From an archaeon (GTDB taxonomy: Archaea; Thermoproteota; Nitrososphaeria; Nitrososphaerales; CADDZS01), in contig JAKAPU010000004.1 of assembly GCA_021806865.1 (NCBI GenBank), positions 1-41,832 of the forward strand: DNA of 41,832 nucleotides, given 5' to 3'. Shown one piece after another: positions 23,680 through 31,812 of this stretch. The notes below the pieces were generated by a model. The model searched no databases, was not told the DNA's origin, and was given only the letters and a program-made list of their open reading frames with translations. The number at the start of each line of letters is the position of its first letter. Position 1 is the first letter of the stretch. Both the position numbers and the translations under genes were made by a program.

Positions 23680-24228
23680 CTACTTTTTAGCGACGCCTTT
23701 CGATATCTCTTCGAGCGTTCGATTAGTTGAAGCAGAAAAATCATAGCCCTTCGCATCATACCCTTTCTTAGAGTAATCGTCGCGGTGCTTGATCAAGAGC
23801 CACGCCTCCTTGTTTCCTCCAAGGCCCTTGGTCCTGACAAGCGCGAAAGATCCATGCAGCTTTTTCCCGTAGAGACGAAACTTTATGTTACCTTCCTGGA
23901 GCCCTTTCTGCATCTCCTTATCGCCTAACTCCATGTCTCTGATCTCTTCCCGCACACCCTTTGATATTTCTCGCTCGGCGTTGTACGTCCCCTCGTCCCA
24001 TATCATCACCGGCCCCGCACCGTACTCTCCTTCTGGAATCACTCCCTCAAAGTGCCTGTACTCCATGGGGTGATCCGACGTGGGCATTGCAAGCCTCCTC
24101 ACTGAGCTATCCAGCGTTGGCCCCTTGGGGATAGACCACGACGGCATCGCTCCACCAATCTCCAAGCGAAAGTCATAGTGAAGCGAAGTTGCCTTGTGCT
24201 TGTGAACGACAAAAACTAGCTGTTTCAT
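23680..24228 (-). CDS. Stand-alone DNA 3'-phosphoesterase (LigD PE domain)
   Basis: 182 residues equal to the phosphoesterase module of bacterial ligase D, here without polymerase or ligase domains. It trims 3'-phosphates and single 3'-ribonucleotides from DNA ends before joining. Residues equivalent to the known Pseudomonas active site fall in register: His11, His17, Asp19 and Arg21 in HKATSLHYDFRLE, then His53 and Tyr57 in SDHPMEYRHFEG. The VIPEGEYGAGPVMIWDEGTY and HGSFALVRT strands are also typical. Known archaeal homologues are likewise free-standing. No Ku or LigD polymerase gene is in the window. Confidence 0.93.
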   Translation of the reverse strand: MKQLVFVVHKHKATSLHYDFRLEIGGAMPSWSIPKGPTLDSSVRRLAMPTSDHPMEYRHFEGVIPEGEYGAGPVMIWDEGTYNAEREISKGVREEIRDMELGDKEMQKGLQEGNIKFRLYGKKLHGSFALVRTKGLGGNKEAWLLIKHRDDYSKKGYDAKGYDFSASTNRTLEEISKGVAKK

Positions 24229-24269
24229 TTGAGCCTAGCCCAACCGAAAGTACAACAACAAACTTCGTT

Positions 24270-25163
24270 TCACTTCATGAGATTCTCAAGAGCTTCACTT
24301 TTCATGATGTATTCTCGATCAAGCAGACTCTTTGTCACCTGGATCCAGTTCTTGTTTTTCCTGAATATCTCTTTGAGTATCGTGCTCCCATCTTCCTTCA
24401 TTGTCGAACCAAGAAGCGTGATCCCCTTCCAGTATAGAATCTCCTCGTTGTCAGGCGCGTACTCGAGTGCCTTGGAGTACGCCTCGTTCGATTCCTTGAG
24501 CTTTCCAGAGCTCAATAGTTCATCACCCTTGTCCGCCCACTCGTACCCCCGCTTCAGCTTGAGCAACCTCTTCAGTTCCTCAATAGGTTCAGGAGCATCC
24601 TCGACTCTGAGCTCAACCAACCGGCCCATCCAAGGATTTGCGTACACTTGCGAAGAAACAACCAGTATCGCAGCAGACTGTTTTCCTCTAATATCTCCTC
24701 CCGCATTCTCAGCAGCTTCCAAAGCTACCAATAATCTCTCTGGAAATTCAAGCTCTGAACTTTTCAAATACGTTTTTTCCATCGCGCCCCAAATCGTGTC
24801 GTTGCTCATGAGGTTTGCTTGACAGCTATATCCTTCGCCAGCGACGTGCCCGGCAAAATCGATGCACCTGTTCCCAGTGTGTGTCGCGACGACCCCTTTG
24901 GAATCTACCATCCCGACCTGCCTAGTGTTTGCCTTCTGATCAGTTTTCAACAAGGATTCAAGCGCTTCCTTTGCACTCTTGCCCGATGCCATGAGGTCAA
25001 GCCCCATGGGCCCATAGCTGACGTCCACCATGGATTGGGTTGCAACGGCACCGACGCCTGCCCTCGCCCAGGGTACGACCGGCCCGACCGAGAAATAGTG
25101 CGATTGAACCGCGACGCCAAGCTGCCCTGTCTTTTGATCTCTAGCTACTATGGAATATGTCAT
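24270..25163 (-). CDS. DUF1028 (Ntn-hydrolase-like) protein with TPR-like tail
   Basis: From ATG 25163 the protein begins MTYSIVARDQKTGQLGVAVQ, the canonical DUF1028 start. A further in-frame start at 25205 would add 14 atypical residues, and a TATA element fits 25163. The core (about 200 residues) includes SVGPVVPWARAGVGAVATQ, DVSYGPMGLDLMASGKSA and GEGYSCQANLMSNDTIW. The family has the fold of Ntn hydrolases, but its substrate is unknown. The last 95 residues are helical with a TPR-like unit (GDELLSSGKLKESNEAYSKA, LEYAPDNEEILYWKG). Convergent or parallel neighbours give no functional hint. Confidence 0.9.
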   Translation of the reverse strand: MTYSIVARDQKTGQLGVAVQSHYFSVGPVVPWARAGVGAVATQSMVDVSYGPMGLDLMASGKSAKEALESLLKTDQKANTRQVGMVDSKGVVATHTGNRCIDFAGHVAGEGYSCQANLMSNDTIWGAMEKTYLKSSELEFPERLLVALEAAENAGGDIRGKQSAAILVVSSQVYANPWMGRLVELRVEDAPEPIEELKRLLKLKRGYEWADKGDELLSSGKLKESNEAYSKALEYAPDNEEILYWKGITLLGSTMKEDGSTILKEIFRKNKNWIQVTKSLLDREYIMKSEALENLMK

Positions 25164-25186
25164 TGTATTCTGAGTTTCTAGCGATC

Positions 25187-25198
25187 GTCTTAAGTTTT
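25187..25198 (-). promoter_or_regulatory. TATA-like box of the DUF1028 gene
   Basis: AAAACTTAAGAC on the minus strand, centred about 29 nt upstream of ATG 25163. It fits leaderless or near-leaderless transcription and supports that start. Confidence 0.5.
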
Positions 25199-25416
25199 GA
25201 AACAAAGATGATCGTCACGTAGTACAGCCTGAAACTGTTGGTAGTATCGCTTCCTCTATGCCATTATACAGATTTTCAGGCTTGTTCAGCAGTTTCTACG
25301 ACGTACTGAATTATGATACCCTTAAGAAAATCCTTTTCGACTGACATGTTCAGAGTCAATTTTAAACGCCACAACAGGTAGCTTTTGTAAGACTCGTCTC
25401 CATCCTTGATGTCGGT

Positions 25417-25950
25417 TTGAGCAACAAAGAAGCTGAGCAGGCAGATATTTGGCACTCCTTGAGTGTGAAAGAGGCAGCTTCTCGCCTCAATCTTGCAAAT
25501 ACAGAATCCGGCCTTGCTCAGGCAGAAGCGCAAAAACGCCTAACCACATACGGACCAAACTTGCTTCGGAAGGAGAAGAAGGAGCCCTTCTGGGAAGAAT
25601 TGCTAGAGGAAGCAAAAGAGCCGATGATCCTCCTTCTCTTTGTCACAGGAATCTTCTACGGAATCATTGGAGGACTCGAAGACGCTATCGTGATTGCCGT
25701 GGTCATAATCACCCTGCTTTTGGTGGAAGTGGCAAATGAGTACCGCGCTGAAAATGCGATAGCATCACTCCGAAAGCTCGGAGAGCCTCTAGCCCTTGTT
25801 CGCCGCGACGGATTGTACAAAGAAATCCTGACAGAACAAGTAGTCCCTGGAGACGTAATTCTCCTGAAGGCGGGTAGACGCGTCCCAGCTGATGCTCGCA
25901 TGACAGAGTCCCACGGCATCGCGTTTCGACTCGCGGGGTGGGTTGGCTAA
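25417..25950 (+). pseudogene. Truncated P-type cation-transporting ATPase (N-terminal remnant)
   Basis: 177 codons from TTG. They encode the cation-ATPase N-terminus (DIWHSLSVKEAASRLN, GLAQAEAQKRLTTYGPNLL), membrane helices 1-2 (ILLLFVTGIFYGIIGGLEDA, IVIAVVIITLLLVEVANEY) and the start of the actuator domain (VVPGDVILLKAGRRVPADARM). Homology stops at TESHGIAF, just before the TGES loop; a short unrelated tail and a stop follow. The phosphorylation (DKTGT) and nucleotide-binding domains are missing, and nothing resembling them occurs downstream. The full enzyme would be about 850-900 residues, so this is a non-functional relic of a deletion. Confidence 0.9.
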
Positions 25951-26123
25951 GAAGTAAAGGCCCTCTAATCTACAAAGAAACGGAGCATGGAAGAGGATTC
26001 CTTCAACATTAAGTAATCTCGTCTGAAAAGTAAACTTGACCTTAGACTGCCAAGTACGGGATGACCAGCGAAGTTGATTAGCTGTCTAGCTGGCCCGGGA
26101 TTGGTAGTTTGACATTCAACAAC

Positions 26124-26133
26124 AATTAATATG
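26124..26133 (+). promoter_or_regulatory. TATA-like box of the BNR-repeat gene
   Basis: AATTAATATG, about 28-37 nt upstream of the GTG at 26161. Confidence 0.4.
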
Positions 26134-26160
26134 CTCGCATCCTGACCAGAGCGGTCGCAA

Positions 26161-27333
26161 GTGAAGAAGCGTTCAGCCAATACTCCCAGTCAGAAGACAA
26201 GGGTAGCAGTGGGAGTCGGAACAAGCCAGGGAGGATTCTTGCTAATTTCTGATTTGCAGCGAAATAAGTGGAGGAAGGTCGGACCGTTTCTCCATCGAGA
26301 AAGTGTCAACTGCCTAAAATACGATGCAAAATCAAAGACATTGTTTGCCGCAACTCACACAAACGGCGTGTTTGTCTCCAAAGATTTCGGAAAAACTTGG
26401 AAGCAGAGTAACGACGGGCTGCATGTGAAGAAGACTTGGACAATTGAATTCGACCCGAATTACAAGAACACGCTCTACGTGGGCACGCACTATGGTCACC
26501 TTTTCAAGTCTACAAACCTTGGTGCCAACTGGGAAGAGGTTTCCGGATTGTTTACTGCCCCAAAGAGAAACGAGTGGGGAGTGGACTGGGGGTTCGGGAC
26601 GGTTGGACTGTGTATTCACACGATAAAGATGGATCCAAATCAGAAGGACCGTTTCTACATCGTCAGCTCAGGCGGAGGACCTTACAGGACTGATGTTGGC
26701 GGCAACAACTGGAGCTTACTTGACAACGGAGTCAAGAGTACATGTAATTCCGAATGGGCATCAGCTGACGTTTGGAGGTCCGGCGAAAAAGACCCAGCAA
26801 AGAACTTGGAAAGACATCTTGCAGAGGTTCATCGCTGCACCCATAAACTGGCAGTTTCTGTCAAAAACCCTGGTACGGTTTATCAACAAAACCATTGTGG
26901 AGTCTACAAGTCGTCTGATTCTGGACAGACCTGGACTGACATCAGTCCTAGCAATACGTTGAGGCACGGATTTCCAATTGTGTTGGTCGAGAGTCCGAGC
27001 AGTAACAACGGCGGAACGCTGTTTACTATCCCCGCATTCCAGGGCGGGCCTTGTAAAGAGCACAACTCTTGCATCAAGGGCGACCTCGCCGTATATCGAA
27101 CTGCCGACGGCGGAAAATCATGGGACAGGCTGACTGAAGGCCTACCAAAGAAAAATCACACCTGCATATTGAGAGATGCGATGTCTATCGACCCACTGGA
27201 TCCAGCCGGCATTTATTTTGGAACGACGACTGGACAAGTGTATTACTCAAAGGATCTGGGCGAAAGCTGGTCAAAGGCTCTAGATGGCGCAGGAAGGGTT
27301 CAAGGTATTTCGTCGTTCACAATTAAAGGGTAA
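26161..27333 (+). CDS. BNR/sialidase-like beta-propeller protein, cytosolic
   Basis: 390 residues from GTG. Repeated Asp-box-like turns give a propeller: SKDFGKTWKQ, STNLGANWEE, TDVGGNNWSL, SSDSGQTWTD, TADGGKSWDR and SKDLGESWSK, each followed by a strand such as TLYVGTHYGHLF. This BNR pattern occurs in sialidases, VPS10 and photosystem-II assembly factors. No signal peptide or membrane helix is visible, so it probably works inside the cell. The region between blades 3 and 4 is unusually rich in Cys/His (STCNSEWASADVW, HLAEVHRCTHKL). Enzymatic sialidase residues are not evident, so a binding or scaffold role is as likely as hydrolase activity. Confidence 0.85.
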   Translation: MKKRSANTPSQKTRVAVGVGTSQGGFLLISDLQRNKWRKVGPFLHRESVNCLKYDAKSKTLFAATHTNGVFVSKDFGKTWKQSNDGLHVKKTWTIEFDPNYKNTLYVGTHYGHLFKSTNLGANWEEVSGLFTAPKRNEWGVDWGFGTVGLCIHTIKMDPNQKDRFYIVSSGGGPYRTDVGGNNWSLLDNGVKSTCNSEWASADVWRSGEKDPAKNLERHLAEVHRCTHKLAVSVKNPGTVYQQNHCGVYKSSDSGQTWTDISPSNTLRHGFPIVLVESPSSNNGGTLFTIPAFQGGPCKEHNSCIKGDLAVYRTADGGKSWDRLTEGLPKKNHTCILRDAMSIDPLDPAGIYFGTTTGQVYYSKDLGESWSKALDGAGRVQGISSFTIKG

Positions 27334-27588
27334 GATGAAAAGGGGAGAGAACTATCGAGACGAGGTCCGAATGAGCTATACTCAGCAGATTTCTTGAATA
27401 GACGATGATAACCCTCTATGCGACATATTTCAGCGATGATAAATTGAGAAGATTGTTCGAAACTCCCAATGAATGATCTTAGCTACTGCTACAGCCTAAC
27501 CTTTCGCAATAGCCGTCATAAGAAGGCATAACGAAACAGGATGCCAGATTTGGATCTGAAATCCACAAGACAGTATTATGAGGCTTAA

Positions 27589-28266
27589 TTGAAAGCACGT
27601 TTTAGTGCAAACCGGAACATGCTGGACTCCCACATCACCGAGTTTCTGTCTGACTTTAGGCGTGGGACTCATGCTATCTTATTCTACGACACACCTGAAA
27701 ACAAGCAGGAGGTTCTCTTCCATCATCTGAAATACGGTCATGATGGGAATGAGGGGCTGGCATACGTGTGTTCCGAAGAAACTCCGCAGCAGATCCGAAC
27801 CGGAATGAAGAAGTTTGGAATGGATGCTGACAATATGAGATCGAGAAACCGACTCGTGATAGACAATTACGACTCCGTTTACATTGTGAATGGAGAGGTG
27901 AATATTGCTCGGATTGCGACACAGTTCAAAGGTCTTTCGGAGCGGTATCTTGCCTCCGGGTTGAACGGTCTAAGATGTTCTGCTGAAATGTCCTGCTTCT
28001 TTAAGCACAACATGGTTAAAGAATTGATTGACTATGAGTACGCCATGCATAGAAGGCTCTCGATTCCAGCAGAAGGGATCTGTGCATACAACGTCAGAGA
28101 ACTAACCGAGCGCAACCAATTAGGCATCGTGATGGACTTGGTAAGGGCTCACGATCCTGTATTGTTCACTGGTTCAATGGGTAACTTGTTGCTCAAGCCG
28201 GAAAAAGTCAAAAAAGAAGACATCGAGAAGACGATGCAGATTCGCATCAGAACTACAAGCTTCTAA
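27589..28266 (+). CDS. MEDS-domain (DcmR-like) sensory protein
   Basis: 225 residues from TTG (ATG 27619 is an alternative). The opening DFRRGTHAILFYDTPENKQE, then FHHLKYGHDGNEGLAYVCSE and ETPQQIRTGMKKFGMD, match the MEDS (methanogen/methylotroph DcmR sensory) domain. This domain is common in archaeal signalling proteins and is thought to sense small hydrocarbon-related ligands. LRCSAEMSCFFKHNMVKELIDYE and ICAYNVREL continue the family pattern. There is no attached kinase, PAS or DNA-binding domain. Three cysteines (Cys78 near the N-terminal third, and a pair at residues 128 and 134) could be redox or metal sites. Monocistronic. Confidence 0.85.
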   Translation: MKARFSANRNMLDSHITEFLSDFRRGTHAILFYDTPENKQEVLFHHLKYGHDGNEGLAYVCSEETPQQIRTGMKKFGMDADNMRSRNRLVIDNYDSVYIVNGEVNIARIATQFKGLSERYLASGLNGLRCSAEMSCFFKHNMVKELIDYEYAMHRRLSIPAEGICAYNVRELTERNQLGIVMDLVRAHDPVLFTGSMGNLLLKPEKVKKEDIEKTMQIRIRTTSF

Positions 28267-28338
28267 TTAGATTGACTTCAACACATCGAGACCTTTTAAC
28301 AAACACACAGCACAAGCAGTTTCAGTGGCAGCTCCACT

Positions 28339-28416
28339 ATGAAATACACTGGAACCGCAGTCACAGTCTCATCTGGAGTTGAATGCGGCAGTAAGAATAG
28401 AGAGCATACTCTGTAA
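28339..28416 (+). CDS. Possible 25-residue microprotein
   Basis: ATG to TAA with a TATA-like CCTTTTAAC about 30 nt upstream (28302-28310), the spacing of a leaderless archaeal transcript. The peptide (MKYTGTAVTVSSGVECGSKN plus five more residues) has no recognisable motif. The rest of the gap to the permease gene shows nothing else. Confidence 0.25.
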   Translation: MKYTGTAVTVSSGVECGSKNREHTL

Positions 28417-28565
28417 ACGGGAAAGTAATCTCATCTTGCCTGCCGACCAATTCGAGCAATTTGAGATAGTCATTCAACCTAAAGTATTGAGAAGCCTTCT
28501 CAGTCCTCTACCTGGCGCCACCAAAGAATGAAATAACTAACAATTGTCAGAGTGGCAGATACCAT

Positions 28566-29849
28566 TTGCCTCGCCGGAAGCTGAGTTTCTGGGAAGCTAC
28601 GGCCGTGGGACTGGGCAACATAGTCGGGGCCGGGATATTCGTTATGGCTGGCTCGGCGATCAGCGAGGCTGGACCTGGAGCTCTCATCGCATTCCTCGTC
28701 ACCGCGGCGCTGGCGATGACCGTCGGGTTAAACAGCGCAGAGCTCTCGTCAAAGCTTCCTGATATCGAAGGTGGAGTTTACAGCTTTGCCAAAGTCACAC
28801 TTGGCGATACGATTGGTTTCCTTGTCGGATGGTTCAGGCTCATCTCCTACGCCGTGAGCGGTGCTGCGGTCGCGCTTGGTTTCGCCGCCTATCTAATAGA
28901 GTTCGGACTGCCCCAACCGACTTACTACCCGGTTGCGGCGATACTGATTGTTGCTCTCTCCTACGTCGAAGTCAGAGGCATCAAGATCGCGTCAGAATTC
29001 GAAAAGTGGCTCGTGGCTTTCACGATTATTGGACTCGGCCTGACTATCGCTTCGGTACTCTTCTTTGGGAAGTATTCTCCGAGCAACTTCAGCCCTCTGT
29101 TTCCATTTGGATCAATGGGAGTGATTCAGGCCGCGAGTCTGGCTTTCTTTGCGTACTCTGGCTTCAACACGATTGCAACCCTCACTCCTGATGTGGAGGA
29201 TGGCGCGAGAAAAGTACCACGAGCGATAATGGCGTCTCTGGGGATAAGCACCTTCCTCTACATCTTGGTAGTCTTTTCAATGCTCTTTTCGATGAGATGG
29301 ACTGGGTACGGAACGGCCTCGAATCCCATCTCACTCGCCCTCTCTGCGGTCCGAGCCCCGGGGCCAATTTCCGGAGTCGTGAGTATAGCTGCCCTAACAG
29401 CAACGCTGACGGTGACCCTCTCCCTCATAATCGCTGGTTCAAGGACGACCAAGCAGATGGGAGAGGATGGGATGTTGCCTTCGTTTCTGGGCAAGGGCTC
29501 AAAGATGCCGACCCTTGTAATAGCTGCTGTGATGCTCGCATCGCTCGCTCTTGGCAACGTCGAGTCAATCGCGCTGGTGGCCAACTTTGGAGTCATATTC
29601 TCGTACATGCTCTCCGGCGTCGAGGTCGCCATAACAAGAAGGAGCGGAATGAGAGGGAGCTACCTCTCGCGAGGTTACCCGTATGTGCAGATCTTTTCTA
29701 TTGTCCTCTCAGGTTTCTTGATGCTTGGCCTAGGGGAGCAATCGCTCGTCATAGGATCGCTAACGCTGTTGGTGGGCCTTGTCATACACTCGGTGTACGA
29801 ACATATCGGCAAGAATGTCAAGAAAGCAACTGAACTCACAGGCGTGTAG
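28566..29849 (+). CDS. APC-superfamily amino-acid permease
   Basis: 427 residues from TTG, with about 12 membrane helices. The APC signature GLGNIVGAGIFVMAG in helix 1 carries the conserved unwound glycines that bind the amino-acid backbone. SFAKVTLGDTIGFLVGW, FFAYSGFNTIATLTPDVEDG and KVPRAIMASLGISTFLYI (helix 6 and the following loop) are equally typical. The family couples amino-acid uptake to protons or exchanges amino acids. Substrate unknown. A small Lrp/RAM-domain gene follows in the same direction and may respond to amino acids. Confidence 0.93.
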   Translation: MPRRKLSFWEATAVGLGNIVGAGIFVMAGSAISEAGPGALIAFLVTAALAMTVGLNSAELSSKLPDIEGGVYSFAKVTLGDTIGFLVGWFRLISYAVSGAAVALGFAAYLIEFGLPQPTYYPVAAILIVALSYVEVRGIKIASEFEKWLVAFTIIGLGLTIASVLFFGKYSPSNFSPLFPFGSMGVIQAASLAFFAYSGFNTIATLTPDVEDGARKVPRAIMASLGISTFLYILVVFSMLFSMRWTGYGTASNPISLALSAVRAPGPISGVVSIAALTATLTVTLSLIIAGSRTTKQMGEDGMLPSFLGKGSKMPTLVIAAVMLASLALGNVESIALVANFGVIFSYMLSGVEVAITRRSGMRGSYLSRGYPYVQIFSIVLSGFLMLGLGEQSLVIGSLTLLVGLVIHSVYEHIGKNVKKATELTGV

Positions 29850-29905
29850 CCTCGATCCGCCATAAAGCAAATAGGACAGGTAATGTCATACTCCTGCTTG
29901 CCATC

Positions 29906-30136
29906 ATGACCGTCGCATTCGTTCTGATAACCTGCAATATCGGCTACGAGAAGCAGCTCGTCGTTGAAATAAAGATGATCGAGGGTGTCAGCGAGGTTCA
30001 TGCTGTTTACGGTTCTTACGACATCATAGCAAAGATAGAGGCAGGTACTTCGGACCAAATTAGAAAGATAGTGTTTTCAGAGATACGAAAGCTCGACAAC
30101 GTGAGGTCGACGCTGACTCTCATAGCCAACCAATGA
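29906..30136 (+). CDS. Stand-alone Lrp/AsnC ligand-binding (RAM) domain
   Basis: 76 residues equal to the C-terminal effector domain of Lrp/AsnC regulators: MTVAFVLITCNIGYEK, EIKMIEGVSEVHAVYGSYD, IIAKIEAGTSDQIRKIV, RSTLTLIA. No helix-turn-helix is attached. Such domains form octameric rings that bind amino acids, and in archaea they can modulate other Lrp proteins or act as small-molecule sensors. It lies 56 nt after the amino-acid permease gene in the same direction, which makes amino-acid sensing a reasonable guess. Confidence 0.9.
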   Translation: MTVAFVLITCNIGYEKQLVVEIKMIEGVSEVHAVYGSYDIIAKIEAGTSDQIRKIVFSEIRKLDNVRSTLTLIANQ

Positions 30137-30572
30137 ATAGTCGTAGACTGAAGCGGACATTATTTGTCCGGATCTACTCCTTGCACGAACAGCAACTTTG
30201 TCACGCGCGGCGCCCAATCAACGTCTTTGCTTTCTTGAACTTCTTACTACGTTCAAAAGCCAGTAGAGTTTCAAGTACGCGGGTGGGAGTCGAACACGAG
30301 TTTACTAGTGGAACCTTCATGGTGATAGAAATGATGGATTCGACTCCTCGAACCTATTAGGGCAGAATTATCCGGAAGGAAGGTTTTGAGCCGAACTGGT
30401 AGTGGTTTAACACATAAGCTGCTCCAGCATTCTGACGAATAACTGGCACCACATGGTTAACATTGTCGCGCGATACTCTCAGTTCTCCAGCTCGATCATA
30501 CCGCGCGTCTGCCACTTCCATGAATGAGAATCGTGTATAGGTGATATAAGGAAGCGTATTCTGAAGATATGC
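30137..30572. other. Intergenic stretch; weak frames on both strands
   Basis: A plus-strand frame (30133-30360) begins at an ATGA overlap with the RAM-domain stop and could encode a 75-residue basic peptide. A minus-strand frame (30357-30638) would overlap the cysteine-rich gene. Neither resembles a known protein and neither is strongly protein-like. Confidence 0.35.
30543..30550 (+). promoter_or_regulatory. TATA box of the cysteine-rich microprotein
   Basis: GATATAAG, centred about 27 nt before the ATG at 30573, the textbook position for a leaderless archaeal mRNA. Confidence 0.55.
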
Positions 30573-30773
30573 ATGTGCGATAACTGCCTCGTGAAGGAGG
30601 GTGAGTGCACCTGCCCTGAAGGAACTTCGTTGGCTCACTGCTCGTGCGACCCATATTTCAATGAATCATGCGAGGCATGTGACCATGAACCGTGGACGAA
30701 GGACAGATCCAGACCAGGAGTTGGCAAGAGAATCCACAGGCCAGTGCATCCCCCGGGACTCCCTAGTGTCTGA
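30573..30773 (+). CDS. Cysteine-rich metal-binding microprotein, 66 aa
   Basis: The first 36 residues hold eight cysteines: MCDNC, ECTC, AHCSCD and ESCEAC, together with nearby His residues. This looks like a site for two or more zinc or other soft-metal ions. The C-terminal third is basic and Pro/Arg-rich (KDRSRPGVGKRIHRPVHPP). The well-placed TATA box supports expression from this ATG. No named family is recognised; a metallothionein-like or zinc-knuckle role is possible. An overlapping frame on the opposite strand is rejected. Confidence 0.65.
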   Translation: MCDNCLVKEGECTCPEGTSLAHCSCDPYFNESCEACDHEPWTKDRSRPGVGKRIHRPVHPPGLPSV

Positions 30774-30779
30774 GCTAGA

Positions 30780-31343
30780 TCAGGAGTGTAACTTCCCACT
30801 AGCAACAAGGTAAGATATCGCGCTTATCGTCTTTGCATCTCTGATATCACCACTGCCAATCATCTGAAGTGCCTCAACAGGACTTGCTTGGTGGGTCGTA
30901 ATCATTTCGTCCTCTTCGGTGTGTTGCCTAGTTTTCACTAGAGCTTTTGCAACAAACATGTGCATGAGTTCAGTGGTGTAGCCTGGAGCGAGGTAGCACT
31001 TGAAAATTAGGTCGAGAGAACCGCAGCTGTATCCAGTCTCCTCTTCGAGCTCCCTTCTGGCACAGGCCTCGGGCGACTCTCCATCTTCCAGGGTTCCTGC
31101 CGGTATCTCCCAGATGACTCCTGCCGTTGCGAGTCTGAACTGTCTGATCAGGATGATTCTTCCATCATCCAGCAATGGTACTATCCCGACGGAACCCGGA
31201 TGCTCTACGATATCCCTTGCCATCGTTCTCCCGGTAGGAAATCGAACTTGCTTTCGGACTAGTTTCACTACATGGCCTGTATAGACTGTTTCAGAAGAGA
31301 GGACCGTTTCTACAATCGAGTTTTCTTTTCCATTCACTGTCAT
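30780..31343 (-). CDS. Nudix hydrolase, ADP-ribose pyrophosphatase type
   Basis: 187 residues from ATG 31343 (TTG 31352 in frame). The Nudix box GTLEDGESPEACARRELEEETGY fits Gx5Ex7REUxEExGU, given here as GTLEDGESPEACARR plus ELEEETGY. Upstream VGIVPLLDDGRIILIRQFR and WEIPAGTLE, and downstream YLAPGYTTELMHMFVA, are typical of the ADP-ribose pyrophosphatase (NudF-like) branch, which hydrolyses ADP-ribose to AMP and ribose-5-phosphate. Full length. It ends 6 nt from the convergent cysteine-rich gene. Confidence 0.93.
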   Translation of the reverse strand: MTVNGKENSIVETVLSSETVYTGHVVKLVRKQVRFPTGRTMARDIVEHPGSVGIVPLLDDGRIILIRQFRLATAGVIWEIPAGTLEDGESPEACARRELEEETGYSCGSLDLIFKCYLAPGYTTELMHMFVAKALVKTRQHTEEDEMITTHQASPVEALQMIGSGDIRDAKTISAISYLVASGKLHS

Positions 31344-31480
31344 AATGCCCAATCACTTTCTCGTGGAATGAAACGCTTTTGTTTTGTGACTCGTCGCCAG
31401 CTCGATCTCAGCAATAGAAACAGGTATGAATTCAATCTGTCAAATTACCCCTATCGATTTATGTCGAATGCCAGCGTGTG

Positions 31481-31777
31481 CTAATGCTTCTCTGTTTCAT
31501 CAGTACCTTCTTTTTCGAAATCGAGCTTCTCGTCTACTCTTTTTTGCAACTCTTTATACAATTTATACTTCCTTGTCCACTTTGAAAGAACGAGCCACTG
31601 TCTCACTCCGACAGCAAGAAATATGACTGCTGTCACTATCGCGACGTAGCCAACTGCACTAAAAGCCATTCCTTTTACAAGCACAGCGACGTGCCACGAT
31701 ACTGGGATGGCGACGATCACATCCTTTAGCCTTCGTGTTAATACCGCGCCAAAAACAGACAAAATTTCGAATTCCAA
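31481..31777 (-). CDS. Small membrane protein with charged C-terminal helix
   Basis: 98 residues from ATG 31777, or 63 from ATG 31669, which is preceded by AAAGGA and may be the true start. The shorter form avoids overlap with the divergent gene. One or two membrane helices (VGYVAIVTAVIFLAVGV) are followed by a basic-then-acidic amphipathic tail (LSKWTRKYKLYKELQKR, VDEKLDFEKEGTDE) that probably forms a cytosolic coiled coil. Unknown function. Confidence 0.55.
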   Translation of the reverse strand: MEFEILSVFGAVLTRRLKDVIVAIPVSWHVAVLVKGMAFSAVGYVAIVTAVIFLAVGVRQWLVLSKWTRKYKLYKELQKRVDEKLDFEKEGTDETEKH

Positions 31778-31812
31778 AAATACTCGTAATCACAGAATTA
31801 CAGTCGGCAATC

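Noticed and set aside
30276..30300. tRNA-like T-arm (GTTCGACTCCC on the minus strand)
   Set aside because: The T-stem does not pair and no anticodon or D-arm is present upstream; coincidental match.
30133..30360. 75-codon frame after the RAM-domain gene
   Set aside because: ATGA overlap is suggestive, but the sequence is basic, low in structure and unlike any family; not called as a gene.
30357..30638. 93-codon frame on the minus strand
   Set aside because: Overlaps the start of the cysteine-rich gene, which has a better promoter and a far more protein-like pattern; no family resemblance.
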